A stretch of 64,000 bases of DNA from Verrucomicrobiia bacterium (GTDB lineage Bacteria > Verrucomicrobiota > Verrucomicrobiia > Limisphaerales > Fontisphaeraceae): positions 1 to 64,000 of the forward strand of contig JAOAIT010000009.1 in the NCBI GenBank assembly GCA_026414565.1, in the 5' to 3' direction. Below are positions 27,662-37,808 of this stretch, piece by piece. The translations under genes were made by a program, and so were the position numbers. Position 1 is the first letter of the stretch; each line of letters opens with the position of its first letter. Below the pieces are notes generated by a model. The model did not search any database, was not told the origin of the DNA, and worked only from the letters and a program-made list of their open reading frames with translations.

Positions 27662-28413
27662 GCGCGGTCCCCCCAGCCGCGGAGGCGGCCCTGCCGCCCT
27701 TGACGCCCGCAACGTTGTACCTGGTGGCCACGCCCATCGGGAATCTGGAGGACATAACGCTGCGGGCCCTGCGGGTGTTGCGGGAGTGCGATGTGGTGGC
27801 GGCGGAGGACACCCGGCATTCGGCCCGCCTGTTGCAGCATTACGGCATCCGCAAGCCCATGCTGAGCTGCTTCAAGTTCAACGAGGCGCGTCGCAGCGAG
27901 GCCATTTTGCAGCGGCTGGCGCGCGGGGAAAAAGTGGCGCTCATCACGGACGCCGGCAGCCCCGGCATCAGTGATCCCGGGGAACGGGTGGTGCAGGCCG
28001 CGCGCGCCGCGGGTTACCGGGTGGAAGCGGTGCCCGGCCCCTGCGCGCTGGTGGCGGCGTTGACGGTGAGCGGACTGCCGACAGATGAATTTCATTTTGT
28101 GGGATTTTTGCCGCACAAAAGCGGGGCGCGGCGCCGGCGGTTGGAGACGCTGCGCGATCTTCCGGGCACGCTGGTGCTTTACGAATCCCCCTTTCGCATC
28201 CAGCGGTTGCTGGAGGAATTAGCCGAAGTGTGCCCCGGGCGGGAGGTGGTGCTGGCACGGGAATTGACCAAGAAGTTCGAGGAGATTCTGCGTGGCCGTC
28301 CGGCTGAACTGCTGGAGCGCGCCCGGCAGCGGCCGTTGAAGGGGGAGTTTGTCGTGTTGGTCTCAGGGCCAACATATCCGGCTTGCCCGGCCTCCGATGA
28401 AACCTTAGCATGA
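27658..28413 (+). CDS. rsmI: 16S rRNA (cytidine-1402-2'-O)-methyltransferase
   Basis: This 251-residue protein has the tetrapyrrole-methylase fold. Signatures are LYLVATPIGNLEDITLRA (about 20-37), EDTRHSARLL, ALITDAGSPGISDPG and VEAVPGPCALVAAL. It methylates the ribose of C1402 of 16S rRNA. The ATG at 27658 overlaps the preceding HAD gene stop as ATGA, which fixes the start. Confidence 0.95.
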   Translation: MSAVPPAAEAALPPLTPATLYLVATPIGNLEDITLRALRVLRECDVVAAEDTRHSARLLQHYGIRKPMLSCFKFNEARRSEAILQRLARGEKVALITDAGSPGISDPGERVVQAARAAGYRVEAVPGPCALVAALTVSGLPTDEFHFVGFLPHKSGARRRRLETLRDLPGTLVLYESPFRIQRLLEELAEVCPGREVVLARELTKKFEEILRGRPAELLERARQRPLKGEFVVLVSGPTYPACPASDETLA

Positions 28414-28461
28414 GGCGGTCTCCCCGCCCGGGCGTCAGGCTGGCAGCGGGGGGTGCTACTT

Positions 28462-31383
28462 ATGCGCAAGACAGGCAACGCAGGGCGCAGCGGATGGCTC
28501 GCCGTGGGCTTGCTGGCGGGTGCGATTTGGGCGCGCGCCGAAGCGCCGGTGACGCGCCTGGAGGCGACGGCCTGGCGGCAACTGATCACGTCCAATTACC
28601 TGCTGGAGGCTTATGCCGATCTGGCGGTGGCGCAGCATACCAATCTGACGCGCGAGGCCGATGCCGCAGGCGGCTGCGATGGCGTCATCAACGGGGGCTG
28701 GGGCTTCCATACCGGCGAAGATGCCACGCCCTGGTGGCAGGTGGATTTGCAGCAGATTTACAGCCTGGGGCAGGTGGTGATCTGGAATCGCACGGACGCC
28801 GCCGAGCGCGCGCGCGAGCTGGAATTGTATTTGTCGCTGGACGGCCAGCAGTGGCGGCGCGTTTATGCGCATGATGGGCGGGTCTTCAAAGGCCATGCGG
28901 ATCGCAAGCCGCTGGACATCAAGTTGAACGGTGAGCGGGGGCGCTACGTCCGCGTGCAACTGCCGGCGCGAGGGTTTCTGCATCTCGACGAAGTTGAGGT
29001 TTTTGCGGTGGGGCATCCGCGGCAAAACGTGGCCTTGGGCCGGCCGGCCAGTCAATCCAGTATTTCCCGCTGGTCCCGCAACAATCTGGCGCCGCAGGAG
29101 CCTGACTGGCGCGCCGTCACCGAGCGGGTGCATGCCTACTGCCGGTTGCGGCTGGCCGAGCTGCGGCAGGAGGGGGTGGATACCACGGCGCTGGAAGCGC
29201 AGTGGCAGCGGCTATTGGCGGAGTTCGGCGCGGCGCCGGCCCGTGCCTACACACGCGAGCATTACGTGGCGGCGCGGTGGGTGCAGCGGCAGATCGTCCT
29301 GGCCAATCCGTTATTAAACTTTGACACGCTGGTGTTCAACAAACGGGCCCCAGCTTCGTTCAATCACATGTCCGACCAGTATTACGGCTGGTGGAGCAAA
29401 CCCGGCGGCGGCATTTATCTGTTGCGGCATTTCAAGAGTGAAACGCCGGAAGTTATCTGTTTGACCACGGCCTTCACTGCGCCGGGCAGTTTTCTGCGGC
29501 CCACCTTGTCTTACGACGGGCGTAAAATCCTCTTTGCCTGGTGCCGGTATTACCCGCATTTGCACAAGGAGACCAACAAGCTCGACAAGGCCAACGTGCC
29601 GGAGGACGCCTTTTACCATCTCTTCGAGATGAACGTGGACGGCTCCGGCCTGCGGCAGTTGACCTTCGGGAAATATGATGATTTTGACGGGCGTTATTTG
29701 CCGGACGGGCGCATTGTCTTTTTGTCCACGCGCCGCGGCCAGGCGCTGCAGGTGAACAAGGCCACGGCACGCCAGTCCGTGGAGCGAGCGGCCCAGCCGG
29801 ATATTTATGTGCGCTGCGGCGGCGGGCCGGAGCGGCCGGTGGCGGTGTACACCCTGCACACCATGAAGGCCGACGGCTCGGACCTCACGGCCATCTCGCC
29901 GTTTGAAATGTTTGAGTGGACGCCGGAAATCGGGCACGACGGCGCGATTTTATATTCCCGGTGGGACTATGTGGATCGGGACAACATGCCGTACATGGGC
30001 TTGTGGGCGATGAATCCCGACGGCACGAATCCGCGGGTGGTTTATGGCAACTACACCGTGGCGCCGCATTGCGCATTTGAGCCCAAGCCCGTGCCCAACA
30101 GCCGGAAAATTGTGTTCACGGCGTCCGGCCATCATTCACAAACGATGGGCAGCCTGGTGCTGCTGGATCCGAGCGTGGGCACTGAAGGGCCGGCGCCCAT
30201 CACGCGGCTGACGCCGGAGGTGCCGATGCCCGAGGTGGAGACGTGGCCTAAAACTTATTATGCCAGTCCTTGGCCATTGTCGGAGCGGTTTTATTTGGTG
30301 GCCTGGAGTTTTGAGGGGGTGTCGGTGCCCGGGCCGGAGGGGTGGGAGCGATGGCATGCCGTGCAGCGGCCGGACAACAGCATGTCCTTGTACCTTTATG
30401 ATGCCATGGGGAGCCGGGAGTTGATCTACCGCGACCCTCTTATTTCCTCCCTGGAACCCATCCCGCTGCGGCCGCGGTCGGTGCCACCGGTGCTGGCCAG
30501 TCAGGCGCAATGGGACGTTGCCAGCGAGGGGCGGTTTCTACTGACAGATGTGTACCAGGGCTTGCAAACGGTGCGGCGGGGGGACATCAAAGCGTTGCGC
30601 GTGGTGGCCATTCCGCCCAAGACCCACCCCACCATGGATTATCCAAACATGGGGCTGACCAAGGACGATCCGGGCAAACTGCTGCTGGGTACGGTGCCGG
30701 TGGAGGCCGATGGCTCGGCTTATTTCCGCGCGCCCGCGGGCGTCATCGTGTTTTTCCAGGCATTGGATGAGCGGGGGCTGGCCGTGCAAACCATGCGCAG
30801 CGCCGCGCATGTGCAGCCGGGGCAGACGTTGAGCTGCGCCGGATGTCACGAGCATCGCTCCACGGCACCGGCCAGCCGCCGGGTGCTGGCGGCCCTGCGG
30901 GAGCCCTCGCGTCTTACGCCTGGCCCCGAGGGCACTTGGCCCCTGCGTTTTGATCAGCTCATTCAACCCATGTTAAATCGGGATTGTGTCGGCTGCCATT
31001 CGCCCACCTCTGTCCATGGGGCCGCGCGCAAAATCAACCTGACCCCGGAGGCGGCGTATGAGCAGCTCACCCGATACGGCAAGCCCAGCCTGCTCAAGCT
31101 GGTGAAGGACGGTTACGCGCGCGGCTACTCGATTGAGGGGGAGGGCGTGGCGCAACGCAGCGCGCTTTTGCAATTTTTGCAGAAGCCGGACACCCCCTGC
31201 GGCAAACCGGCCCTGACGCCGGCGGACTGGGAGCGGTGGGTGGTGTGGATGGACCTTTACGCCCAGCGCCGCGGGGCGTTTGACGAGCAGCAGGAAAGGG
31301 AGCTGCGGCGTTATCGCCAGCAGTGGGCGGATCTCCTCCAAGAACGCCCGAGCGTCCCGGCGGGCCAGTTGTCTTCACGCTGA
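28462..31383 (+). CDS. exported HzsA-related PD40 beta-propeller protein with c-type heme sites (paralog 2)
   Basis: This 973-residue paralog of 3220-6102 has a signal peptide (residues 1-26), a discoidin-like domain (about 30-185), an alpha-helical insert (about 215-280) absent from the first paralog, PD40 propeller repeats (DGRKILFAWCR; DGRIVFLSTRR) and a C-terminal heme part with two motifs, CAGCH 792-796 and CVGCH 842-846. It lacks the third motif of paralog 1. The ATG at 28462 follows a G-run ribosome-binding site at good spacing; an in-frame GTG lies at 28453. The S9 peptidase starts 5 bases downstream, so they are co-transcribed. Confidence 0.8.
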   Translation: MRKTGNAGRSGWLAVGLLAGAIWARAEAPVTRLEATAWRQLITSNYLLEAYADLAVAQHTNLTREADAAGGCDGVINGGWGFHTGEDATPWWQVDLQQIYSLGQVVIWNRTDAAERARELELYLSLDGQQWRRVYAHDGRVFKGHADRKPLDIKLNGERGRYVRVQLPARGFLHLDEVEVFAVGHPRQNVALGRPASQSSISRWSRNNLAPQEPDWRAVTERVHAYCRLRLAELRQEGVDTTALEAQWQRLLAEFGAAPARAYTREHYVAARWVQRQIVLANPLLNFDTLVFNKRAPASFNHMSDQYYGWWSKPGGGIYLLRHFKSETPEVICLTTAFTAPGSFLRPTLSYDGRKILFAWCRYYPHLHKETNKLDKANVPEDAFYHLFEMNVDGSGLRQLTFGKYDDFDGRYLPDGRIVFLSTRRGQALQVNKATARQSVERAAQPDIYVRCGGGPERPVAVYTLHTMKADGSDLTAISPFEMFEWTPEIGHDGAILYSRWDYVDRDNMPYMGLWAMNPDGTNPRVVYGNYTVAPHCAFEPKPVPNSRKIVFTASGHHSQTMGSLVLLDPSVGTEGPAPITRLTPEVPMPEVETWPKTYYASPWPLSERFYLVAWSFEGVSVPGPEGWERWHAVQRPDNSMSLYLYDAMGSRELIYRDPLISSLEPIPLRPRSVPPVLASQAQWDVASEGRFLLTDVYQGLQTVRRGDIKALRVVAIPPKTHPTMDYPNMGLTKDDPGKLLLGTVPVEADGSAYFRAPAGVIVFFQALDERGLAVQTMRSAAHVQPGQTLSCAGCHEHRSTAPASRRVLAALREPSRLTPGPEGTWPLRFDQLIQPMLNRDCVGCHSPTSVHGAARKINLTPEAAYEQLTRYGKPSLLKLVKDGYARGYSIEGEGVAQRSALLQFLQKPDTPCGKPALTPADWERWVVWMDLYAQRRGAFDEQQERELRRYRQQWADLLQERPSVPAGQLSSR

Positions 31384-31388
31384 TTTTT

Positions 31389-33917
31389 ATGCATCGCATG
31401 TTGAGGGTCTGGTTCTGCTGCCTGGCGGCGGCCCTGGCATTTGACCACGCCGGCCTGAACGCGCAAATCACCCGGGAGGACTACCAGCGGGCCTTTCAGT
31501 GGTCGCGGCTTTGTGAGGGCAAGGTGTTAAACGCGCGCCTCACCCCCAACTGGTTTGCCCAGGGTGAGCGTTTCTGGTATCGCAAGGAGCTGGCAGGTGG
31601 CGGGCGCGAATTTATCGTGGTGGATGCGGTGCGCGGCGAACGCCGGCCCGCGTTTGATCATGCCCGGGTGGCGGAAGCCCTGGGACGCGCCTTGAACCGG
31701 GAAATTCCTGCCCGCCGCCTGCCCCTGGATGCCCTGGAATGGGAGGATGGCGGGCAATGGGTGCAATTCCGCGCCGAAGGGAAAAACTGGCGGCTGACGT
31801 TATCCAATTACGCGCTCGTTGAAGTGGCGCGGGAGGCCCTCAACCCGCCCACCCTGGCCGAGTCGCGCAATGTGCGTCCCTCCCGCCGCACCGGCGCGGA
31901 AACCTCCATCCGCTTCATCAACCGCACCCGTCAGGAAGTCCGGCTATTCTGGATCAACCCGGAGGGCCGTCCGCAGCCGTATGGGTCCCTGGCGCCCGGG
32001 GCGGAGCGGGATCAGCACACCTTTGCCGGGCATGTCTGGCAGGTGACCGACGCCGACGGCAACACGCTGGCAGTGTTTGAAGCCACGGAGGACGGCGGCG
32101 ATGCCCTCGTGGAAAACAACCGCCCGGCCGCCCCCGCCAGCGCCCCCGAGCCGGCCCGGCCCGTACGCCCGCGTGAGGGACTCTCGCCCGACGGCCAATG
32201 GCAGGCATTTATACGGGATGATAACGTGTTCGTGCGGCGGATGTCCGATCAACAGGAGTTTGCGCTGAGCACGGACGGCCGCGCCGAAGACCGCTACCAA
32301 GGCCGCTTCTATTGGTCTCCAGACAGCCGCAAGCTGGTGGTCATGCGCACCCGGCAGGGGGACATGCGCAAGGTTTACTATGTGGAATCTTCCCCCAAAG
32401 ACCAGTTGCAGCCCAAATTACATTCGTACGATTACCTCAAACCGGGCGATCGGGTGCCGCAGCCCATGCCCCAACTTTTTGATGTGGTGCAACGCCGGAA
32501 AATCGAAATCAACTCGGAGCTGTTTGAGAATCCGTGGTCCAATCAGGAGGTCCGCTGGGCGGCGGATTCGAGCCGTTTCACCTTCGTGCACAACCGCCGC
32601 GGCCATCAAATCCTGCGGTTGATTGCCGTCAATGCCACCAACGGCCAGACCCGCGCCATCATAGACGAGCGCAGCGCCACGTTCATTGATTATTCGGGCA
32701 AGTACTTTTTGCATTATTTGGACAGAACCGGCGAGCTGATCTGGATGTCCGAGCGCGATGGCTGGAATCATCTGTATCTCTATGACGCGCACACCGGCAC
32801 AGTGAAACACCAGATCACCCGCGGCCAGTGGGTGGTGCGCGGCGTGGAGCGGGTGGACGAAGAGCGCCGCCAAATCTGGTTCCGGGCGGGCGGCATTCAC
32901 CCAGGCCAGGACCCTTACTATGTGCATTACGCGCGGGTCAACTTTGACGGCAGCCAGCTTACCCTGCTCACCGAGGGCAACGGCACCCACAGTGTGCAAT
33001 TCTCGCCCGATCGCCGGTTTTTGGTGGATACATGGTCGCGGGTGGATGCCCCGCCAGTGCATGAACTGCGGCGTGCGGAGGATGGCCGGCTGGTCTGCGT
33101 GCTGGAACAGGCCGATGCCTCCGCCATGCGCCAGCTCGGCTGGCGGCCGCCGGAGCCGTTTGTGGCCAGGGGCCGCGACGGCCAGACGGAGATTTATGGC
33201 GTGATCTGGCGGCCCACCAACTTTGACCCGGCCAAAAAATATCCGGTGGTGGAACGTATCTATGCGGGCCCCCAAAGCGCCTTTGCCCCCAAAAACTTCC
33301 AGCCTTCCCATCAGGGACAGGCTTATGCCGAGCTGGGCTTCATCGTGGTGCAACTGGACGGCATGGGCACCTCCCATCGCTCGAAGGCCTTTCATGACGT
33401 GTGCTGGAAGAACCTCGGCGATGCGGGGTTTCCTGATCGCATTTTGTGGATTAAAGCCGCCGCGCAGAAGTATCCCTACATGGATCTGAGCCGCGTGGGC
33501 ATTTTCGGCGGCTCGGCGGGCGGGCAGAATGCCGCGCGGGCGCTGATTGCCCATCATGACTTTTACCGGGTGGCGGTGGCGGATTGCGGTTGTCATGACA
33601 ATCGCATGGATAAAATCTGGTGGAATGAGCAATGGATGGGCTGGCCGGTGGGGCCGCATTACGAGGAGCAGAGCAATGTGACGCAGGCGCATCGCCTGCA
33701 GGGGAGGCTGTTGCTGATTGTGGGCGAAATGGATGAGAATGTGGATCCGGCCTCCACCATGCAGATGGTGAATGCCCTGATCAAAGCGGACAAAGACTTT
33801 GATCTGCTGGTGATTCCCGGCGTGGGGCATGGCGCCGCCGAAACGCCTTATGGCAACCGGCGGCGCGTTGATTTTTTGGTGCGCCATCTGCACGGCATCG
33901 AGCCGCGCAATCTCTGA
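31389..33917 (+). CDS. exported S9 prolyl oligopeptidase / dipeptidyl-peptidase IV-type
   Basis: This 842-residue protein has a signal peptide (about 1-25), an N-terminal propeller of the DPP-IV type with PD40-like strands (LSPDGQWQAFIRDDNVFVR) and a C-terminal alpha/beta hydrolase. The probable triad is S709 (FGGSAGGQN), D782 (GEMDENVDP) and H814 (GVGHG). A VCBS- or VHL-like beta domain seems inserted near residues 170-235 (SIRFINRTRQEVRLFWINPEG), resembling the VHL beta domain. It would release N-terminal dipeptides in the periplasm. It follows the HzsA-related gene by 5 bases, and both are propeller proteins. Confidence 0.88.
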   Translation: MHRMLRVWFCCLAAALAFDHAGLNAQITREDYQRAFQWSRLCEGKVLNARLTPNWFAQGERFWYRKELAGGGREFIVVDAVRGERRPAFDHARVAEALGRALNREIPARRLPLDALEWEDGGQWVQFRAEGKNWRLTLSNYALVEVAREALNPPTLAESRNVRPSRRTGAETSIRFINRTRQEVRLFWINPEGRPQPYGSLAPGAERDQHTFAGHVWQVTDADGNTLAVFEATEDGGDALVENNRPAAPASAPEPARPVRPREGLSPDGQWQAFIRDDNVFVRRMSDQQEFALSTDGRAEDRYQGRFYWSPDSRKLVVMRTRQGDMRKVYYVESSPKDQLQPKLHSYDYLKPGDRVPQPMPQLFDVVQRRKIEINSELFENPWSNQEVRWAADSSRFTFVHNRRGHQILRLIAVNATNGQTRAIIDERSATFIDYSGKYFLHYLDRTGELIWMSERDGWNHLYLYDAHTGTVKHQITRGQWVVRGVERVDEERRQIWFRAGGIHPGQDPYYVHYARVNFDGSQLTLLTEGNGTHSVQFSPDRRFLVDTWSRVDAPPVHELRRAEDGRLVCVLEQADASAMRQLGWRPPEPFVARGRDGQTEIYGVIWRPTNFDPAKKYPVVERIYAGPQSAFAPKNFQPSHQGQAYAELGFIVVQLDGMGTSHRSKAFHDVCWKNLGDAGFPDRILWIKAAAQKYPYMDLSRVGIFGGSAGGQNAARALIAHHDFYRVAVADCGCHDNRMDKIWWNEQWMGWPVGPHYEEQSNVTQAHRLQGRLLLIVGEMDENVDPASTMQMVNALIKADKDFDLLVIPGVGHGAAETPYGNRRRVDFLVRHLHGIEPRNL

Positions 33918-33923
33918 CGGCGG

Positions 33924-35333
33924 TCAGGGCCGGGCCTGCAGCATCCGCAGCGCGAGATCAGGATCGTAGGCCGGCGTGGTCAGTGTGAGCAGCCCCCCGG
34001 CGTGCTGCACCGGTTGCGCGGGGGTTTTCTGGCCTGTGCGCGGATGCACCCATTCCACAGTGTAGGCGCCCGCCGGCACTTCCAGTTGCAATTGGGCCGC
34101 CTTGCCGCCAAAGAGATAAAGAGCGTACTGACGCCCCGGCTCGGCCAGCATTTGCACGTGGGCCTTTTCGGGAATGCCACCCTTCACCAGCTCCCGGGCC
34201 GGCCGCATTTTTACGAAATCCAGCGAATGAATGAACTGGGTGAGGATGCGCATCTGGCGGCGAAACTCCGGGTTGCCGCCCCCTGGTTGCTTGGCCGGAT
34301 AGGCAAACGTGCCGTCCTCAAAGCCCACGGCAAACGAGTAATCCAGGTTGTTGTATAATCCGCCCCCGGCTAGAATAAATGCCCAGCCTTCCATGCGGTA
34401 ATGAGTGTCATTGGTGCCCTTGAAGCCTGTCTCGTTGTCGCCGATGACCTTGTTCAGTTCGTAATTCATGGCCACTGTGTCCGGCGGGAAAGCGTAGTGG
34501 AAATTGAAGATGGAGACTGCAGGATGGGGGTCGGTCACTTTCGCCTTGTCATTGGCAATGTTCATCGAGATGAGATGTTTTACCCCCAGCTCCTTCTCGG
34601 TGGCCACAATGACATCCGCCATGTGTTTCTGCCAGGCCATGGTCACCCCGCCAAAGTACGGCTCATTACAAATCTCGTAATACAGGTTGTCGAAATCCTT
34701 CAATTCCGTAACGATTTTGCGGGTCATGGCCTCATGCACCGTCAGCAGCCCGCCGTGCCGGTCGAGCGTGTACACATTGGTGCGGGCCACGGCGCCGAGG
34801 CCCTGGATGTTATTCATGGCGTTTTGCGGACTCAGCCGCCATTGCGCCTCCTCGTAAAACGGGCAGAACAGATTCATTTCCACGACAATCCCATACCGCG
34901 AGGCGGTGGCCATGAAGTCCTTGAGCCGCCGGAAATAATCCTCATCCCAGCGATTTAGATCAAATTTGTTGCCCCCGTTGGCGTAGCCGGGCACATCGCT
35001 CCGCGCCCACGGGCAGAGGAACCGGCCGGCGGCGGGGGCGAGGGTGTTGCGGGTGATGTTAAAAGCACCCTGCGGCTCAACATACGCCCCGGTGAAAACC
35101 CGCGTGTTGTTCAGCCCGTCCTGGGCCAGGGTGTGGAGATATTTCACATAATTAAAATCACGGTTTAATACCGCGCCGTAATGCTCTGCCGAGGTAATGA
35201 GCACGGTGGGTTTGCCGCGAAAGAGAAAATAATGCGGATTTTCCGGATGCAGGGCCAGGGGAGTCAACCCGGTGGCGGCGCAAAGATTTACGGAGATTGC
35301 GGCGCAACTTAACCAGAAAAACAGAGATTTCAT
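33924..35333 (-). CDS. exported glycosidase-like TIM-barrel protein (cellulase-superfamily fold)
   Basis: This 469-residue protein starts MKSLFFWLSC with a signal peptide ending near residue 20. The barrel has a candidate acid/base glutamate in YYEICNEPYF and a second conserved-looking acidic site in IGDNETGF, a pattern of clan GH-A enzymes. A C-terminal beta domain (about 385-469) contains PAGAYTVEWVHPRTG. Substrate unknown; GH5-like assignment is by eye. The open frame runs 54 codons further upstream into the mqnD side, without a signal sequence there. Confidence 0.72.
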   Translation of the reverse strand: MKSLFFWLSCAAISVNLCAATGLTPLALHPENPHYFLFRGKPTVLITSAEHYGAVLNRDFNYVKYLHTLAQDGLNNTRVFTGAYVEPQGAFNITRNTLAPAAGRFLCPWARSDVPGYANGGNKFDLNRWDEDYFRRLKDFMATASRYGIVVEMNLFCPFYEEAQWRLSPQNAMNNIQGLGAVARTNVYTLDRHGGLLTVHEAMTRKIVTELKDFDNLYYEICNEPYFGGVTMAWQKHMADVIVATEKELGVKHLISMNIANDKAKVTDPHPAVSIFNFHYAFPPDTVAMNYELNKVIGDNETGFKGTNDTHYRMEGWAFILAGGGLYNNLDYSFAVGFEDGTFAYPAKQPGGGNPEFRRQMRILTQFIHSLDFVKMRPARELVKGGIPEKAHVQMLAEPGRQYALYLFGGKAAQLQLEVPAGAYTVEWVHPRTGQKTPAQPVQHAGGLLTLTTPAYDPDLALRMLQARP

Positions 35334-35524
35334 GGTCTGGTTTATACAATCAGACCAGGGTGCCGGCCAAGGGCATTGATGGGGGATTTGCGCCCACCTC
35401 ACGGCCATGCCTCCAGGCTGATAAAGGGTGTGTGTCTTCCCGGCTGTTCGGCCCCGGGCCGTTGCAGGTCGCCGTCGGCGCATCCATGCTTGCATGGGGG
35501 GGGCGCTGTTTCTACCTTGCCTGC

Positions 35525-36376
35525 ATGAATGAACGAGTAGTCACGCTGGGGCATTCGCCGGACCCGGACGATGCTTTCATGTTTTACGCGCTGGCCCGGG
35601 AGCTGCTGCCGACGCCGGGTTTTCGTTTTCAACACATTTTGCAGGACATCCAGACGCTCAATGAACGCGCCACCCGCGGCGAGCTGGATGTCTCGGCCAT
35701 CAGCATTCATGCCTACGCGTATGTTTGTGACCAATATGCTTTGTTGCCCAGCGGGGCCAGCATGGGGGATGGTTACGGGCCGATGCTCGTGGCCCGGCAG
35801 CCGCTAAGCCGGGAGGAAATCGCCCGGCGGCGCATCGCGGTGCCGGGAGTGATGACCAGCGCCTTTCTGGCCTTGCAGCTTTGGCTGGGACGTTCCGCGC
35901 GGGAGTTTGATTATGTGGTGGTTCCCTTTGACCAGATTTTTGCGGCGGTGCGCCGCGGCGAGGCCGAGGTGGGGCTTATTATTCACGAAGGCCAGCTTAC
36001 CTATCAAAACGAGGGCCTGGTGGTCTGTGAGGATTTGGGCGTGTGGTGGGGCCGGCAGAACGACGGCCTGCCGTTGCCGCTGGGCGGCAATGTCATACAC
36101 AAACGTTTCTCGGTGGCAGACCGTCAGCGCGTCAGCCGCTGGCTGAGCGATAGCATTCGTTACAGTCTCGAGCACCGGGCGGAGGCGGTGGAGTACGCCC
36201 TGCAATTTGCCCGCGACATGGGCCGCGAGCTGGCGGACCGCTTTGTGGGCATGTATGTCAATCATTGGACGCTGGATTACGGCGAGCGCGGGCGGGAAAG
36301 CATCCGGCGTTTTCTGGGCCAGGCTTCTGCCCGGGGGTTGATCCCCCGCGCGCCGGAGCTCGAATTTGTCAGTTGA
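35525..36376 (+). CDS. mqnD: 1,4-dihydroxy-6-naphthoate synthase (futalosine pathway)
   Basis: This 283-residue protein belongs to the periplasmic-binding-protein-like fold used by MqnD. Signatures are LGHSPDPDDAFMFYAL, QDIQTLNERA, GPMLVAR, VGLIIHEGQLTY and DLGVWW, all aligning with Thermus MqnD from memory. It converts cyclic de-hypoxanthine futalosine to 1,4-dihydroxy-6-naphthoate in menaquinone synthesis, implying that the organism makes menaquinone by the futalosine route. The ATG at 35525 gives the family N-terminus; the upstream open frame is not used. Confidence 0.93.
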   Translation: MNERVVTLGHSPDPDDAFMFYALARELLPTPGFRFQHILQDIQTLNERATRGELDVSAISIHAYAYVCDQYALLPSGASMGDGYGPMLVARQPLSREEIARRRIAVPGVMTSAFLALQLWLGRSAREFDYVVVPFDQIFAAVRRGEAEVGLIIHEGQLTYQNEGLVVCEDLGVWWGRQNDGLPLPLGGNVIHKRFSVADRQRVSRWLSDSIRYSLEHRAEAVEYALQFARDMGRELADRFVGMYVNHWTLDYGERGRESIRRFLGQASARGLIPRAPELEFVS

Positions 36377-36455
36377 GCGCATTTTGCGCCTAATCAGGAT
36401 TGGACAGGCGCGGGGCTTTGGGTTATCCTGTGGCCGAACAAAGAACCCAGAGCTT

Positions 36456-37808
36456 ATGGAAACGACTCGCCGCGTTTTTTTACGTACATCAGCCAAAGCT
36501 GTCACCGGCGCCGCGCTGGCGGCCGCCGTGGCCCGTCCCGGTTATGCCGCCGAAAACAATACGATTCAGGTGGCGTTAATTGGTTGCGGGGGCCGGGGCA
36601 CCGGGGCGGCAGATAATGCGCTCTCCACCCGGAGCGGCCCCATCAAACTGGTGGCCATGGCGGATGTCTTTGAGGCCAAACTCAATCGCAGCTTTGAGTC
36701 GTTGAGCAACAAATACGCCAACTCCGGGAAGTTTGATGTGCCGGAAGATCGCAAGTTTTTGGGCTTTGATGCGGCCAAAAAGGCCATGGATTGCCTGCGC
36801 AAAGGGGACATCGCCATTTTTGCCACCCCGCCGGCCTTCCGCTGGCCCTATTTCCAATATGCCATCGAAAAAGGCCTCAATGTATTCATGGAAAAGCCGG
36901 TCACGGTGGACGGCCCCACCACGCGCAAGATGCTCGAGCTGGCCGAGCAATCGGAGAAGAAAAACCTGAAGGTGGGCGTGGGGTTGATGGTGCGTCACTG
37001 CAAGGGACGCCAGGAATTGCACAAACTCATCGCCGACGGTCAGATTGGGGACATCATCCTCATGCGTGCCTATCGCACCGGGGGCACGGCGGCCACGGCC
37101 GGGCGCCGGCCGGCCAACATGAATGAAACGTTGTACCAGATTCAACGTTTTCATGCCTTCTTGTGGGCCAGCGGCGGGGTTTTCAGCGATTACAACATCC
37201 ATCAAATTGACGAATGCTCGTGGATGAAAAATGCGTGGCCGGTGCGGGCGCATGCCGTCGGGGGACGGCATTTCCGCGGGGATTCGCTGGATCAGAACTT
37301 TGACAGTTACTCCATCGAATACACCTATCCCGATGGCACCAAGCTGTGGTTCACCGGCCGGCACATTCCCGGCTGCCATAATGAATTTGCCAGTTATGTG
37401 CATGGCACCAAAGGCTCGGGGATTGTCAGCACCAATGCCCACACGCCGGGCCGGGTGCGGTTGTTCAATTCGCACAACATCTCCACCGATTCCTTGATCT
37501 GGGCCTTTCCGCAGCCGGAGCCGAGCCCGTATCAACTGGAATGGGATGATCTGGTGGAGGCCATTCGCAAAGATCTGCCCTACAACGAAGCCAAGCGGGG
37601 CGCCATTGCCAGCTTGGTGACTTCCATGGGCCGCATGGCAGCGCATACCGGCCAGATCATCACTTACGAAGACATGCTCAACTGCGAGCATGAATTCGCC
37701 CCGGGCATTGATAAAATCACTCTGGACAGTCCCGCACCGCTGCAACTGGGGGCGGATGGGCGTTATCCGGTGCCGCAACCGGGTAAATTGGGCAAGCGAG
37801 AGTACTGA
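36456..37808 (+). CDS. Tat-exported Gfo/Idh/MocA family oxidoreductase
   Basis: This 450-residue protein has a twin-arginine leader (TRRVFLRTSAKAVTGAAL), the nucleotide-binding site VALIGCGGRGTGA and the EKP motif (VFMEKPVTVD). The C-terminal substrate domain holds GGVFSDYNIHQIDECSWM, with the histidine expected near the active site. It is a different subfamily from 6491-7816. It starts 79 bases after mqnD. Substrate unknown. Confidence 0.9.
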   Translation: METTRRVFLRTSAKAVTGAALAAAVARPGYAAENNTIQVALIGCGGRGTGAADNALSTRSGPIKLVAMADVFEAKLNRSFESLSNKYANSGKFDVPEDRKFLGFDAAKKAMDCLRKGDIAIFATPPAFRWPYFQYAIEKGLNVFMEKPVTVDGPTTRKMLELAEQSEKKNLKVGVGLMVRHCKGRQELHKLIADGQIGDIILMRAYRTGGTAATAGRRPANMNETLYQIQRFHAFLWASGGVFSDYNIHQIDECSWMKNAWPVRAHAVGGRHFRGDSLDQNFDSYSIEYTYPDGTKLWFTGRHIPGCHNEFASYVHGTKGSGIVSTNAHTPGRVRLFNSHNISTDSLIWAFPQPEPSPYQLEWDDLVEAIRKDLPYNEAKRGAIASLVTSMGRMAAHTGQIITYEDMLNCEHEFAPGIDKITLDSPAPLQLGADGRYPVPQPGKLGKREY

